Part shown: in pieces, positions 38,212 through 47,640 of the stretch
Position numbering within the stretch: position 1 is the stretch's first letter
Layout of the letters: every line of letters begins with the position of its first letter
DNA from: RH-AL1 sp964244495
GTDB taxonomy: Bacteria; Pseudomonadota; Alphaproteobacteria; Rhizobiales; Beijerinckiaceae
Assembly: GCA_964244495.1 (NCBI GenBank)
Contig: CAXTIU010000005.1
Span: forward strand, 1-64,000
Direction of reading: 5' to 3'
Length of the DNA: 64,000 nt
Made by a program: the position numbers and the translations under genes
The notes under the pieces: generated by a model
The model's input: only the letters and a program-made list of their open reading frames with translations
Told to the model about the DNA's origin: nothing
The model's database searches: none

Positions 38212-40353
38212 GTGACGCGACGACAAACATCCTCGCCGCGCCGCTGGCCGGACCTCGCGCCGCCGATCGTCGAGGCGCGGCCGACGACCCGGACCGTCCA
38301 CGGCACGCAGCTCGTCGACGCCTACGATTGGCTGCGGGCCGAGGCTTGGCGCGACGTCCTGCGCGACCCCGCGACCCTGCCGGAGCCGATCCGGGCGATG
38401 CTGGAGGCCGAGAACGGCTACGCCGACGCGCACCTCGCGCCGCTCGCCGACCTTCGGGCGGGCCTCGTCGCGGAGATGCGCGGTCGGATCCGCGAGGACG
38501 ACGCCTCCGTGCCGTCGCCGGACGGCCCGTGGCTCTACTACCGGCGCTACCGGGACGGCGGCCAGCAGCCCCTGTTCTGCCGAACGCTCGGTCCCGACGG
38601 CGCGGAGGAGGTGCTCCTCGACGGCGACGCCGAGCGCGAGGGACACGCCTTTCTTTCCATCGCCGACGTGGCGCATTCCCCCGACCACGCCCTGATCGCC
38701 TGGAGCGCCGACGCCAACGGGTCCGAGCGCCACGTGATCAAGGTCCGTGATTGCGCGACCGGGATCGACCGCGACGAGGTGGTGGCGGACACCGACGGCT
38801 CGATCGTCTGGATGGGCGACGGCGGGGGCTTCTACGCCGTGCGCGTCGACGACGATCACCGCACCTGCGCCGTCTTCCGGCACAGGCTCGGAAAGACGGA
38901 CGACGTGACGGTGCTCGCCGAGCCCGACCCGGCCTGGTTCGTCGGCCTGTCCCGCACCGTGTCCGGGGCTTTCGCGGTGGTCACGCTGAGCGGCCACGCG
39001 GCGAGCGAGTGCCACCTCATCGACCTCGCCGACGCCGCCGCGACGCCACGCTGCGTCGAGCCCCGCTCGCCCGATCACCGCTACGCCGTCGCCCATCACC
39101 CCGCCGGCGTGCTGTTCATCCGCACCAACAGCGACGGCGCGGAGGATTTCCGGATCGTGTCGGCGCCGGTCGCGACGCCCGGCCGCGCCGCGTGGAGCGA
39201 TGTCGTGCCACACCGGCTCGGCCGCACCATCACCGGGATGACGGTGCATCCGGATCACCTCGTGCGCCTCGAACGCGAGGACGGCTTGCCGCGCATCGTG
39301 GTCCGTTCGCTGCGCGAGGGAGCCGAGCACGCCGTCGCCTTCGCGGAGGAAGCCTACAGCCTCAACCTGGAGCATCGGTTGACCTTCGCCACGGACGTGC
39401 TCCGCTTCGCCTACGCCTCGCCGACGACGCCGCGCGAAACCTTCGACTACGACCTGGGCACGCGGGAGCGGACGCTGCGCAAACGGCAGGCGATCCCGAG
39501 CGGCCACGATCCGGCCGGCTACGTCACACGCCGGCTCCTGGCATCGGCCCAGGACGGGGCCGAGGTGCCGGTGACGGTGCTCCACCGCGCCGGGATGACC
39601 CTCGACGGCACGGCGCCGCTCCTCCTCTACGGCTACGGCGCCTACGGCCACGCGATGGCGGCGGGCTTCAACGCCAACGCGCTGTCGCTCGTCGACCGCG
39701 GCTTCGTCCACGCCATCGCCCACGTGCGCGGCGGCACCGACAAGGGATGGCGCTGGTACCTCGACGGCAAGCTCGCCAACAAGCCCAACACCTTCTCGGA
39801 CTTCGTCGCCGTCGCCGAGCACCTCGTCGCCGCCGGCTACACGGCGCGCGGCCGCATCGTCGCGCAGGGCGGCAGCGCCGGCGGCATGCTGATGGGCGCG
39901 GTCGCCAACGCGGCACCGGCCCTGTTCGCCGGCATCGTGGCGGCCGTGCCCTTCGTCGACGTGCTCAACACGATGCTCGACGCCACCTTGCCGCTCACCC
40001 CGCCGGAATGGGAGGAATGGGGGAACCCGATCGCCAGCGCCGCCGATTTTGCGGCGATCCGCGCCTACTCGCCCTACGACAACGTGAGCGCGCAGGCCTA
40101 TCCGGCGATCCTCGCGCTGGCCGGCCTGACCGACCCGCGCGTGACGTACTGGGAGCCGGCCAAATGGGTGGCGCGGCTTCGCGCGCGGATGACGGCCGGT
40201 GGCCCGGTGCTGCTCAAGACGCACATGGGCGCGGGGCACGGCGGCGCTCCGGGCCGCTTCGACCGCCTGGGCGAGGTCGCCGACCAGTATGCTTTCGCGA
40301 TCCGTTGCGCCGGGATGGCGGACAACCCGGGCGATCCCGTCAGCCCTCGATGA
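38212..40353 (+). CDS. ptrB: S9A serine peptidase, oligopeptidase B-like
   Basis: A 713-residue prolyl-oligopeptidase-family enzyme that cleaves short peptides, in oligopeptidase B after Arg/Lys. The N-terminus begins with the seven-bladed propeller preceded by YDWLRAE. The C-terminal alpha/beta hydrolase domain has YGYGAYGHAM, the nucleophile in QGGSAGGMLMG near residue 560, the Asp in ALAGLTDPRV and the His in GAGHGGAPGRF. It begins at GTG 38212, four bases after msrB. Its stop overlaps the end of the convergent membrane-protein gene by 14 bases. Confidence 0.9.
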   Translation: MTRRQTSSPRRWPDLAPPIVEARPTTRTVHGTQLVDAYDWLRAEAWRDVLRDPATLPEPIRAMLEAENGYADAHLAPLADLRAGLVAEMRGRIREDDASVPSPDGPWLYYRRYRDGGQQPLFCRTLGPDGAEEVLLDGDAEREGHAFLSIADVAHSPDHALIAWSADANGSERHVIKVRDCATGIDRDEVVADTDGSIVWMGDGGGFYAVRVDDDHRTCAVFRHRLGKTDDVTVLAEPDPAWFVGLSRTVSGAFAVVTLSGHAASECHLIDLADAAATPRCVEPRSPDHRYAVAHHPAGVLFIRTNSDGAEDFRIVSAPVATPGRAAWSDVVPHRLGRTITGMTVHPDHLVRLEREDGLPRIVVRSLREGAEHAVAFAEEAYSLNLEHRLTFATDVLRFAYASPTTPRETFDYDLGTRERTLRKRQAIPSGHDPAGYVTRRLLASAQDGAEVPVTVLHRAGMTLDGTAPLLLYGYGAYGHAMAAGFNANALSLVDRGFVHAIAHVRGGTDKGWRWYLDGKLANKPNTFSDFVAVAEHLVAAGYTARGRIVAQGGSAGGMLMGAVANAAPALFAGIVAAVPFVDVLNTMLDATLPLTPPEWEEWGNPIASAADFAAIRAYSPYDNVSAQAYPAILALAGLTDPRVTYWEPAKWVARLRARMTAGGPVLLKTHMGAGHGGAPGRFDRLGEVADQYAFAIRCAGMADNPGDPVSPR

Positions 40354-41329
40354 AGGCCTTGAGCTCCGCCATGGAGGAGAACCGGTACACGCCGGCCGGC
40401 GATTGAGCCTCGATCGAACCGTCGGCGTACATCACGTAGGATGTATCGTCCGACTCGTAGCGGCCGATCACCGGCGAGTCGTGCGGCGGCGGGGCGGGCG
40501 ACGGCGGCGGCGCCGCGTGAGGCGGTTCCGTTTGGACCGGCTCGGCGTGGACCGGCTCGGCGTGGACCGGCTCGGCGTGGGCCGGCTCGGCATGGATGGT
40601 CGCGGCGTGGGGGGGCTCCGTCGAAGCCGGCGCCTCGCGCCGCGGCGCGGGGACGCCGAGGTTGCCGAAGGCTTCCACCTCCCGCGCGAAGGCGCTCTGG
40701 GCTGGGGTGTGGGGCGGCGACAGGCGATCCATGTCGGAGAAGGCGCGGTCGAGCCAGTCGTCCATGGCGGGCGGCTCCGCTATGGCGTCACGCGACGCGG
40801 GGGCTGTCGGCGGGGGAAGCGTGTCGCCGGGGGGCGGTTCCTCGCTACGCGGCGGCGTGGCGGGAATATCGGCCGCGTGGTGGCCGTCGTGGCCGGCGGA
40901 GACCGTCGCCGCTCGCGACGGTCCGCGATCCGCTTCGGCGGGCTCCCGCTCGGTCGGCACGGGTTCGTGCGGGAGCGCGTCGCCGGCGGCCGGCGGGGCG
41001 TACGGGTCCCCATCGCGCGAGGCGAAGGACGGCTCCATCGCCTGTGGAAGGGGAGGGGGCGCGACGGCTGCGGTGGTTGGGCTCGTCGAGTCCGCCCCCA
41101 CGACGGTTCGCGCCACAGCCGCTGCGTCGACCAAGCCGCGCCGGACGTCCGCGACGGCGCGAAGCACGAGGCCGAGGCCCATCGTGACCAGGCCGCCGGT
41201 CAGGAAGACCGATCCGGCGATGACGGACGACCAGCCACGTTCCACCTGGACGATGGCATAGCCGTAGTTGAGGAGGGTGCCGCCGGCCAGCGACATCAGC
41301 AGGCCGACTGCGATCACGAGATAGGCCAT
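40340..41329 (-). CDS. Two-helix membrane protein with long Pro-rich tail
   Basis: A 329-residue protein I cannot assign to a named family. Two hydrophobic helices lie at about 4-24 and 34-58. A low-complexity region rich in Pro, Ala, His and Glu then runs to about residue 285, including tandem HAEPV pentapeptides. A conserved-looking C-terminal segment follows (SYVMYADGSIEAQSP, then FSSMAELKAFIE). Similar proteins in Hyphomicrobiales are unannotated. GAGG lies six bases before ATG 41329. The final 40 residues may be a small ligand- or protein-binding module. Confidence 0.7.
   Translation of the reverse strand: MAYLVIAVGLLMSLAGGTLLNYGYAIVQVERGWSSVIAGSVFLTGGLVTMGLGLVLRAVADVRRGLVDAAAVARTVVGADSTSPTTAAVAPPPLPQAMEPSFASRDGDPYAPPAAGDALPHEPVPTEREPAEADRGPSRAATVSAGHDGHHAADIPATPPRSEEPPPGDTLPPPTAPASRDAIAEPPAMDDWLDRAFSDMDRLSPPHTPAQSAFAREVEAFGNLGVPAPRREAPASTEPPHAATIHAEPAHAEPVHAEPVHAEPVQTEPPHAAPPPSPAPPPHDSPVIGRYESDDTSYVMYADGSIEAQSPAGVYRFSSMAELKAFIEG
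40536..40595 (-). repeat. Four tandem 15-bp units in a Pro-rich coding region
   Basis: Three identical units ACCGGCTCGGCGTGG at 40536-40550, 40551-40565 and 40566-40580 are followed by one variant at 40581-40595. Read leftward they encode HAEPV-type pentapeptides. Confidence 0.95.
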
Positions 41330-41536
41330 GCGATCCTCGATGGCGCGGAACGGTTCGAGCAACAAGTGTCAGGAAACGTGTAATCTACCGTCGGATTGCG
41401 GTACTTGCAAAAGTGGGCACGCAATCCTCTCTACTTCGTTCACGCGGGAGCGTTGCCGGACGTGGCGGCGGCGCCTAGTTAAAGGTTCGAGCTGCCGCGC
41501 TCCATCGAACACGGCGGTCCTCGCAAGGAGCTTTCC

Positions 41537-42133
41537 ATGTCGTTCACGCTGCCGCCGCTGCCCTACGCCCACGACGCCCTCCAGCCTTACATGTCCAAGG
41601 AAACGCTGGAGTTTCACCACGACAAGCACCATCAGGCCTACGTCACGGCGGGCAACAATCTCCTGAAGGACAGCGGGCTGGAAGGTAAGTCCCTGGAGGA
41701 CGTCGTCAAGGAATCCTACGGCAAGAACGCCGGATTGTTCAATAATGCCGGGCAGCACTACAACCATACCCATTTCTGGCGCTGGATGAAGCCGAACGGC
41801 GGCGGTCACCCGTCGGGCGCCGTCGAGAAGGCGATCGTCGACGCCTTCGGGTCCTACGACAAGTTCAAGGAGGACTTCGTCCAGGCCGGCGTCACGCAGT
41901 TCGGATCGGGCTGGGCGTGGCTCACGGTCAAGGACGGCAAGCTCGCGATCACCAAGACCCCCAACGGGGAGAACCCGCTCGTGCACGGCGGCGTGCCGAT
42001 CCTCGGCATCGACGTGTGGGAGCACTCCTACTACATCGACTATCGCAACCGCCGACCCGACTACATCAAGGCGTTCCTCGAGAACCTGGTCAACTGGGAC
42101 TACGTCGCCGAGCTTCACGGCCAGGCGGCCTAG
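41537..42133 (+). CDS. sodB: Superoxide dismutase, Fe type
   Basis: A 198-residue Fe/Mn-family dismutase. Metal ligands are visible: His in LEFHHDKHH, His in NHTHFWRW, and Asp/His in DVWEHSYY. The active-site Gln sits before the second His (NNAGQHYNHT), the position used by Fe enzymes, so Fe rather than Mn is favoured; cambialistic use is possible. An AAGGAG site precedes ATG 41537. It diverges from the Pro-rich membrane-protein gene. Confidence 0.95.
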   Translation: MSFTLPPLPYAHDALQPYMSKETLEFHHDKHHQAYVTAGNNLLKDSGLEGKSLEDVVKESYGKNAGLFNNAGQHYNHTHFWRWMKPNGGGHPSGAVEKAIVDAFGSYDKFKEDFVQAGVTQFGSGWAWLTVKDGKLAITKTPNGENPLVHGGVPILGIDVWEHSYYIDYRNRRPDYIKAFLENLVNWDYVAELHGQAA

Positions 42134-42149
42134 ACCCGCTCGCCGGGTT

Positions 42150-42995
42150 TCACCGCCCCGTCGGCAGCCTCGCCGGCGTCGCGGCGGCTCGCTCGACGGC
42201 ATCGCGGAACGCGTCGGAGGTGAGGAACGCCAGCTCCCGCTCCCGCGTCCCGACGACGGGATCGAGCCGGCGCAGCGCGTCGTCCACGTAGCCGGGATGG
42301 CACATGACGAGGTGGCGCCCGCCGGGGTGCTTCAGGTAACGGGCGAACAGGGCGCCGTAGTCCTCGTCCTGCGTGAAGTTCGAGAAACCGGCGAAGCCCT
42401 CGTTCGTCGCGAAACCCCGTCGCGCCGCCTGCGCGCGCCACCGCCGGGCGATCACGCTCAAGGCCAGCGCCTTGCCGAGCGCCGCGCCGCGCCGCACCAC
42501 GCGGTCCGGACGGTCGCCGCAGTCGCGCAGCCATGGCCGCCAGCCCCGCTTCTCCAGCGCGGCGAAAAGAAGGGATCGAACCGGCCCGATCACGTGAACG
42601 TGCTGGTGCCCGTCGACGTGGTCGGGCGCGCGGCCGAGCACGGCGGCGAAGCGGTCCATCTGCCGGCCGACCTCGTCGGCGATCTCGTCGAGGGGCAGGG
42701 CGCCGGTGCGCGCCATGCGCAGGATCGCGCCGACCGACGGCAGGCGACCGCCGGGCGCCAGCGCCGGCATGGGTCCGAGCGGCGCCCCGGACGTGAGATT
42801 GAGGTGGAGCCCGAGGTCGACGCGCCCGACGTGGGGCAGCAGCGCCGGTGCCGCCTCGGCCCACGTCGGCGATGTCGTCATGGCGCTCGTCGCGGTCAGC
42901 GCGCCCGCTTCCAGCGCTTCCAGGATGCCGCGGCTGACGCCCGGCGTCATCGCGTAGTCGTCGGCGCACAGGCAGAAGGAGAAAGGCTGGCGCAA
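42150..42995 (-). CDS. ChbG/HpnK-family (YdjC) carbohydrate deacetylase
   Basis: A 281-residue protein with the metal-binding blocks LCADDYAMTPGV, GLHLNLTSG and HVDGHQHVHV. Family members remove acetyl groups from chitooligosaccharides (ChbG) or act on hopanoid side chains (HpnK). It is divergent from a GT2 glycosyltransferase often seen beside such genes in lipid-sugar clusters. The start is TTG 42995 with a weak ribosome site. No hopanoid cyclase is nearby, so substrate is open. Confidence 0.85.
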   Translation of the reverse strand: MRQPFSFCLCADDYAMTPGVSRGILEALEAGALTATSAMTTSPTWAEAAPALLPHVGRVDLGLHLNLTSGAPLGPMPALAPGGRLPSVGAILRMARTGALPLDEIADEVGRQMDRFAAVLGRAPDHVDGHQHVHVIGPVRSLLFAALEKRGWRPWLRDCGDRPDRVVRRGAALGKALALSVIARRWRAQAARRGFATNEGFAGFSNFTQDEDYGALFARYLKHPGGRHLVMCHPGYVDDALRRLDPVVGTRERELAFLTSDAFRDAVERAAATPARLPTGR

Positions 42996-43168
42996 GGGAT
43001 GTCAGGCTCCGGCAAGGTTGATGGACGATACGTCGGTCTCCGGCACGTTCCCAGGCTCGTGCCGGCGCCTGTTTGAGGCGGAGGCATCAAGGGGTATGGT
43101 CGCCCAGGCATGAATCGTCGCCCAAGCGCCTCCGCCGCACGACCACGCGGACCATCCAAGGTAGGACC

Positions 43169-44191
43169 ATGACCAGCGACGCGGTCGGGCGGACGGAACT
43201 CACCGTCATCATTCCGGTGCTGAACGAGGCGGAGAACATCGCGCCGCTGCTGGCGCGGCTGGTCCCGATCCTCGGGCGCTGCGTGGCGAGCTACGAGATC
43301 GTCTTCGTCGATGACGGTTCCACCGACGCCACGCTGGCCGCCATCGCCCGCGCCCACCAGGCCGATCCGGCGGTCGGCGCGATCTCGCTCAGCCGCAACT
43401 TCGGCAAGGAGGTCGCGATCGCCGCCGGTCTCGACCACGCCAGCGGGGCGGCCAGCGTGATCATCGACGCCGACCTGCAGCACCCGCCCGAGATGATCGA
43501 GACCTTCGTCGCGCGCTGGCGCGAAGGCTACAAGAACGTCTACGGCCAGCGCATCGACCGCAGCGACGACAGCCGGCTCCGCCGCGCCCTCACGCAGCGT
43601 TTCTACAGGATCTTCGGGTCGGTCGGGGAAACGCGGCTCCCGGAGGGTGCCGGCGACTTCCGGCTGCTCGACGCGCAGGCGGTCGCGGCGCTCCGCGCGC
43701 TGCGCGAGCGGGCGCGCTTCAACAAGGGCCTCTACGCCTGGATCGGCTTCAAGTCGATCGGCGTGCCCTTCGGCGTCGAGACACGCGCCTTCGGCCAGTC
43801 GAAATTCTCCTACCGCAAGTTGACCCGTTTCGCCTTGGACGGGCTGATGTCGTTCTCCACCCTGCCGTTGATGGTGTGGACCTACGTCGGCACCATCATC
43901 TCCGTGCTCGCGATGGCGACCGCCGTCTACTTCGTCGGCGCGACGCTGATCTCGGGCGTCGACGTGCCGGGCTTCGCGTCGCTGATCGTCTCCGTGACCT
44001 TCCTCGCCGGCATCCAGCTGCTGTCGCTCGGCGTCCTGGGGGAATACATCGGCCGCATCTTCGCCGAGGTGAAGGGCCGTCCGCTCTATATCGTGGAGCG
44101 CCGCGTCGGCTCGACCCAGGCGCAGGCGATGGACGTGCACACCGAGACGGTCGGAGCCGGCAGCGGGCGGGTCATCTTCGACAATGGGTGA
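43169..44191 (+). CDS. GT2 glycosyltransferase, dolichol-phosphate mannose synthase/GtrB type
   Basis: A 340-residue membrane-attached enzyme that moves a sugar from a nucleotide donor to a polyprenyl phosphate carrier. The catalytic domain has VIIPVLNEAENI, VFVDDGSTDAT and DADLQHPPE (the DxD-type site). A basic RKLTRFALDG segment precedes two C-terminal helices (about 235-260 and 270-295). AGGT/AGGA lies upstream of ATG 43169. It lies 35 bases before murJ, suggesting a shared envelope-glycan operon. Confidence 0.9.
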   Translation: MTSDAVGRTELTVIIPVLNEAENIAPLLARLVPILGRCVASYEIVFVDDGSTDATLAAIARAHQADPAVGAISLSRNFGKEVAIAAGLDHASGAASVIIDADLQHPPEMIETFVARWREGYKNVYGQRIDRSDDSRLRRALTQRFYRIFGSVGETRLPEGAGDFRLLDAQAVAALRALRERARFNKGLYAWIGFKSIGVPFGVETRAFGQSKFSYRKLTRFALDGLMSFSTLPLMVWTYVGTIISVLAMATAVYFVGATLISGVDVPGFASLIVSVTFLAGIQLLSLGVLGEYIGRIFAEVKGRPLYIVERRVGSTQAQAMDVHTETVGAGSGRVIFDNG

Positions 44192-44226
44192 GCCGCGCGC
44201 CTCCCCACACCTCACGATCTCGCGCG

Positions 44227-45795
44227 ATGTATAGGTCGCTCCTCTCCGTCGGCGGCTTCACGCTCCTGTCGCGGGCCACCGGCTTCCTGCGCGACGTCGT
44301 GCTCAGCGCCGTGGTCGGCGGCGGGCTGCTGGCCGACGCCTTCTTCGTCGCCTTTCGCCTGCCCAACCACTTCCGCGCGATCTTCGGGGAAGGCGCCTTC
44401 AACGCCGCCTACGTGCCCTCCTACAGCCAACTGCTCGAGGGCCGGGGCGAGCGCTCCGCCCACGTCTTCTCCAACCAGATCTTCACCCTGCTGCTCGCCT
44501 CGCAGGTCGTGCTGCTGGCCCTCGCGTGGGCGTTCATGCCGACGCTGGTCGACCTGCTCGCGCCGGGCTTCCGCCGCGATCCGGAGAAATTCGCGCTGAC
44601 CGTCACGATGACGCGGGTCACGTTCCCCTACCTGTTGTTCATCACGGTCGTGACGCTGCAATCCGGCACGCTGAACGCCAACGGCCGCTTCGCCGCCGCC
44701 GCCTTCGCGCCGGTCCTGCTCAACCTGACCACGGTGGCCTTCCTCGGCGGCGCGGTGCTGTTCCCCAACGCCGGCATCGCGGCGAGCTTCGGCACGACCG
44801 TCTCGGGCCTCCTTCAGGTGTTGATGACCGGCTACGCCGCCTGGCGAGCCGGGCTGCTGGAAACGCTGGCGCGGCCGGCCCTCACGGATGACGTGAAGCG
44901 TTTCTTCCTGCGCCTGGGCCCGGCAGTGATCGGCTCCGCCGGCACCCAGATCGCGATGTTCGCCGACACGATCATCGCCTCCATGCTGCCGACGGGGGGC
45001 GTGTCGTCGATCTACTACGCCGACCGCATGTACCAGCTGCCGCTCGGCGTCATCGGCATCGCAGCCGGCACGGTGCTGCTGCCGGAGATGAGCCGCCGCC
45101 TCGCCGCCGGCCAGGCGGGGGCCGCCTACCACGCGCAGAACCGCACCGCCGCGCTCTCGATCGCGTTGACCGCGCCCTTCTTCGTCGCCTTCATCATGAT
45201 CCCGGAATGGATCATGCGCGCCGTGTTCGAGCACGGCGCCTTCAGCGGGGCCGCCGCCGACCGCTCCGCCGCCGTGCTGGAGGCCTACGGCTTCGGGCTG
45301 CTCGCCATCGTGCTGATCCGCTCCGCCACCGCGAGTTTTCTCGCGCGCGGGGATACGCGAACCCCGATGATCGTGACGCTGATCTCCTTCGTCTTCAACG
45401 TCGCGCTGAAGCTCCTCCTCTACAAGCCGTTCGGCGCGGTCGGCCTCGCGGCCGCGACGGCGGTCGGCAGCTGGATCAACCTCGGCCTGCTCGTCACCCT
45501 CGCCGTGCGGCGCGGCGAGATGCGGCCCGACATGCAGCTCGGGCGCATCGCCGCCTCGGTGGCGGTGGCCTCCTGCGCGCTCGCCCTGTTCGCCCTGGTC
45601 GGTCCGGCGCTCGGCGCCCTGATGTTCCGGCACCTCGCCCGCTTCGCCATCGAGGCGATCTTCCTCTTCACGGCGAGCGTCGGTGCGTGCGTCTACGCCG
45701 GCGCGCTCGTCCTCGCGCTGAGGCTGAACGGGGTGGACCTGCCCCTGCCGCGACGCTTCGCGCCCCGCCCCAAGGCGGCCCACCTCACGGCGTGA
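44227..45795 (+). CDS. murJ: Lipid II flippase MurJ
   Basis: A 522-residue MOP-superfamily membrane protein with about 14 helices. LSRATGFLRDVVLS, GEGAFNAAYVPSYSQ and the central YYADRMYQLPLGVIGIA block are MurJ signatures. It flips the peptidoglycan precursor lipid II across the inner membrane and is essential. Some alphaproteobacteria place it after glnD and mutS; here it follows a GT2 gene. Confidence 0.95.
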   Translation: MYRSLLSVGGFTLLSRATGFLRDVVLSAVVGGGLLADAFFVAFRLPNHFRAIFGEGAFNAAYVPSYSQLLEGRGERSAHVFSNQIFTLLLASQVVLLALAWAFMPTLVDLLAPGFRRDPEKFALTVTMTRVTFPYLLFITVVTLQSGTLNANGRFAAAAFAPVLLNLTTVAFLGGAVLFPNAGIAASFGTTVSGLLQVLMTGYAAWRAGLLETLARPALTDDVKRFFLRLGPAVIGSAGTQIAMFADTIIASMLPTGGVSSIYYADRMYQLPLGVIGIAAGTVLLPEMSRRLAAGQAGAAYHAQNRTAALSIALTAPFFVAFIMIPEWIMRAVFEHGAFSGAAADRSAAVLEAYGFGLLAIVLIRSATASFLARGDTRTPMIVTLISFVFNVALKLLLYKPFGAVGLAAATAVGSWINLGLLVTLAVRRGEMRPDMQLGRIAASVAVASCALALFALVGPALGALMFRHLARFAIEAIFLFTASVGACVYAGALVLALRLNGVDLPLPRRFAPRPKAAHLTA

Positions 45796-45997
45796 CCGCA
45801 TCGGTTCGCACCGGCGTGCCGGCAAACCCGCCGCGCGCTTTCGGACTGGAACGCGAGCGACGAACGTACGCGCCGCCGGTACGCCGGGACCCTTCCCGAT
45901 CCGAGACCGCGGTGTCCGATCGTCGACATGGCGGCGCCGATCGACGGGCGCGAGGCGGCGAGTTGTCGTGCCCTGCCAACCATCCTAGTGGTTGCGG

Positions 45998-46648
45998 ATG
46001 TGCAACCTGTACTCGATCACCCGCGGCCAGGAGGCCATGGACCGGCTGTTCGCCGTCGCGCGCGACCTCGCCGGCAACCTGCCCGCGCTGCCGGCCGTGT
46101 TCCCCGACGGGGTGGCGCCGGTCGTGCGCGTGGCCGACGGCGCGCGCGAGCTCATCACCATGCGCTGGGGCATGCCCGGACCGTCGTTCACCGACGGGGC
46201 CCCGATCACCAACGTGCGCAACACGAAGAGCCCGCACTGGCGCCGTTGGCTCGGGACGGAGCACCGCTGCCTGGTGCCGGTCACGTCCTTCTGCGAGTAC
46301 GCCGACACGAAGCCGCGCAAGACGCCGACCTGGTTCGGGCTCGACGACAGCCGGCCGTTGTTCGCCTTCGCCGGCATCTGGACGCCCTGGACCGGCACGC
46401 GCGGCACGGTGGCCGACCCGGTCACGGGCGATCACCGCCTCTACGGCTTCCTGACCACGGAGGCGAACGGCGTGGTCGGCCCGGTGCACCCCAAGGCCAT
46501 GCCGGTGCTGCTCACCACGCCGGACGAGTACGAGACCTGGCTGACCGCGCCTTGGGCCGAAGCGGCGGCGCTGCAGCGACCGTTGCCGGACGCGATGATG
46601 CGGATCGTGGCGAGCGGCGCCAGGCACGACGCCCATGCCGATCCCTGA
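45998..46648 (+). CDS. SRAP (HMCES/YedK) abasic-site processing protein
   Basis: A 216-residue SOS-response-associated peptidase that forms a thiazolidine crosslink between its N-terminal Cys and abasic sites in single-stranded DNA. ATG 45998 places the catalytic residue correctly as Cys2 (MCNLYSITRG), so upstream starts are rejected. The conserved Asn in TNVRNT, Glu in TSFCEYAD and His in VHPKAMPVLL are present. It appears monocistronic. Confidence 0.94.
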   Translation: MCNLYSITRGQEAMDRLFAVARDLAGNLPALPAVFPDGVAPVVRVADGARELITMRWGMPGPSFTDGAPITNVRNTKSPHWRRWLGTEHRCLVPVTSFCEYADTKPRKTPTWFGLDDSRPLFAFAGIWTPWTGTRGTVADPVTGDHRLYGFLTTEANGVVGPVHPKAMPVLLTTPDEYETWLTAPWAEAAALQRPLPDAMMRIVASGARHDAHADP

Positions 46649-46761
46649 GGGGACGGGCTCGATCGCGAACCGTCGGGCGATCCGGTGGAGCGGGCGACCT
46701 CGCCATCAGGCCGGCGCCGGCGATCCGCTCACCTTCGCGCCGGAAGGGGCAAGCGGCCGCG

Positions 46762-47418
46762 TCACGTCCCCGGTCTCGTCCTGCCGACCCGTTCGTAGGC
46801 TTCGATCACGTGCTTCGCCATCATCTCGGCAGCCGATGCCCCGTCGCCCCTGATCATCGCGTCCAGGATGCGGCTATGCTCCTGCCAGACGCTGATCGAC
46901 ATGCCGGGGTAGCTGAGCACCTGGCCCATGGCGCGACGCAGGTGCCTCCAGTGCAGCCGCAGGCTCTCGCCGATGAGCGGATTGCCGGACAGCTCGTACA
47001 GGAAGGAATGGAAGTCGACATCGGCCTGAAGGCTGGCCCTGGCGTCCCCCGCGATCACCAGGTTGCGTCCATGCTCCACCAGGGACCGGCCCCTCACGAT
47101 GGTGTTCTTCGTCAGGCGGGAGGCGCCAAGCCTGACAGCCAGCGGCTCCAGCACCGAGCGGATCTGGTAGACGTTCTCGAAGAACGTCATCTCGACCGGG
47201 GCCACGGTGAGGCCCCTGCGGCCCGAGGCGATCAGGAACCCCTGGGCCTTCAACACCGTGAGGGCGTGCGTCACCGGTTGGCGGGACACGTTCAACCGCG
47301 CGGCGATGTCCTCCTGCGTCAGGCGCTCCCCGGGCTTGAACGTTCCGTCGCAAAGGGCGTCGAGGATGACATCGTAGGCTTGGTCGACGAGGCTCCTCTG
47401 TGTTCCCAGCATCTCCAT
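46762..47418 (-). CDS. GntR-family (FCD) transcriptional regulator of the hcm operon
   Basis: A 218-residue regulator. The winged helix-turn-helix near residues 12-75 has LTQEDIAARLNVSRQPVTHAL. The C-terminal FCD effector domain has IRSVLEPLAVRL, the metal ligands in ADVDFHSFLYELSGN and a later His in WRHLRRAM. FCD regulators are mostly repressors released by organic acids or CoA-related metabolites. It diverges from the mutase operon across 222 bases holding a palindrome, so it most likely controls that operon. Its effector could be 2-hydroxyisobutyrate or its CoA ester (inference). Confidence 0.9.
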   Translation of the reverse strand: MEMLGTQRSLVDQAYDVILDALCDGTFKPGERLTQEDIAARLNVSRQPVTHALTVLKAQGFLIASGRRGLTVAPVEMTFFENVYQIRSVLEPLAVRLGASRLTKNTIVRGRSLVEHGRNLVIAGDARASLQADVDFHSFLYELSGNPLIGESLRLHWRHLRRAMGQVLSYPGMSISVWQEHSRILDAMIRGDGASAAEMMAKHVIEAYERVGRTRPGT

Positions 47419-47568
47419 GGAAGTCCGTCCGCCTTTCCCATCGGCGGTTGACGCCGCATCCGCGCCCGCCGCCGTACGCCTCGCCCGATCCTCGCCTCGC
47501 CGCGATCGGCGGGCGGCCCATCATGCCATGACCTTCGGCTCGGAACAGCCATCGGTGCCGAAGCGCCC

Positions 47569-47610
47569 TTGACAGGCGCGCGCCGCCTTTGCATCCTGCA
47601 CTGAATTCAG
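47569..47610 (+). promoter_or_regulatory. Putative sigma70 promoter with palindromic operator
   Basis: A consensus -35 TTGACA (47569-47574) is followed after 17 bases by a weak -10 CATCCT (47592-47597). The perfect palindrome CTGAATTCAG lies at 47601-47610, over the expected transcript start and 30 bases before the hcmB ATG. It is the likely GntR-regulator site. Confidence 0.5.
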
Positions 47611-47640
47611 AGTTCAAAAAAGAGACGGGGGAGGCCGGCC

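Noticed and set aside
42134..42150. Terminator between convergent sodB and the deacetylase gene
   Set aside because: The stem ACCCG/CGGGT is only 5 bp with three T after it; too weak to call.
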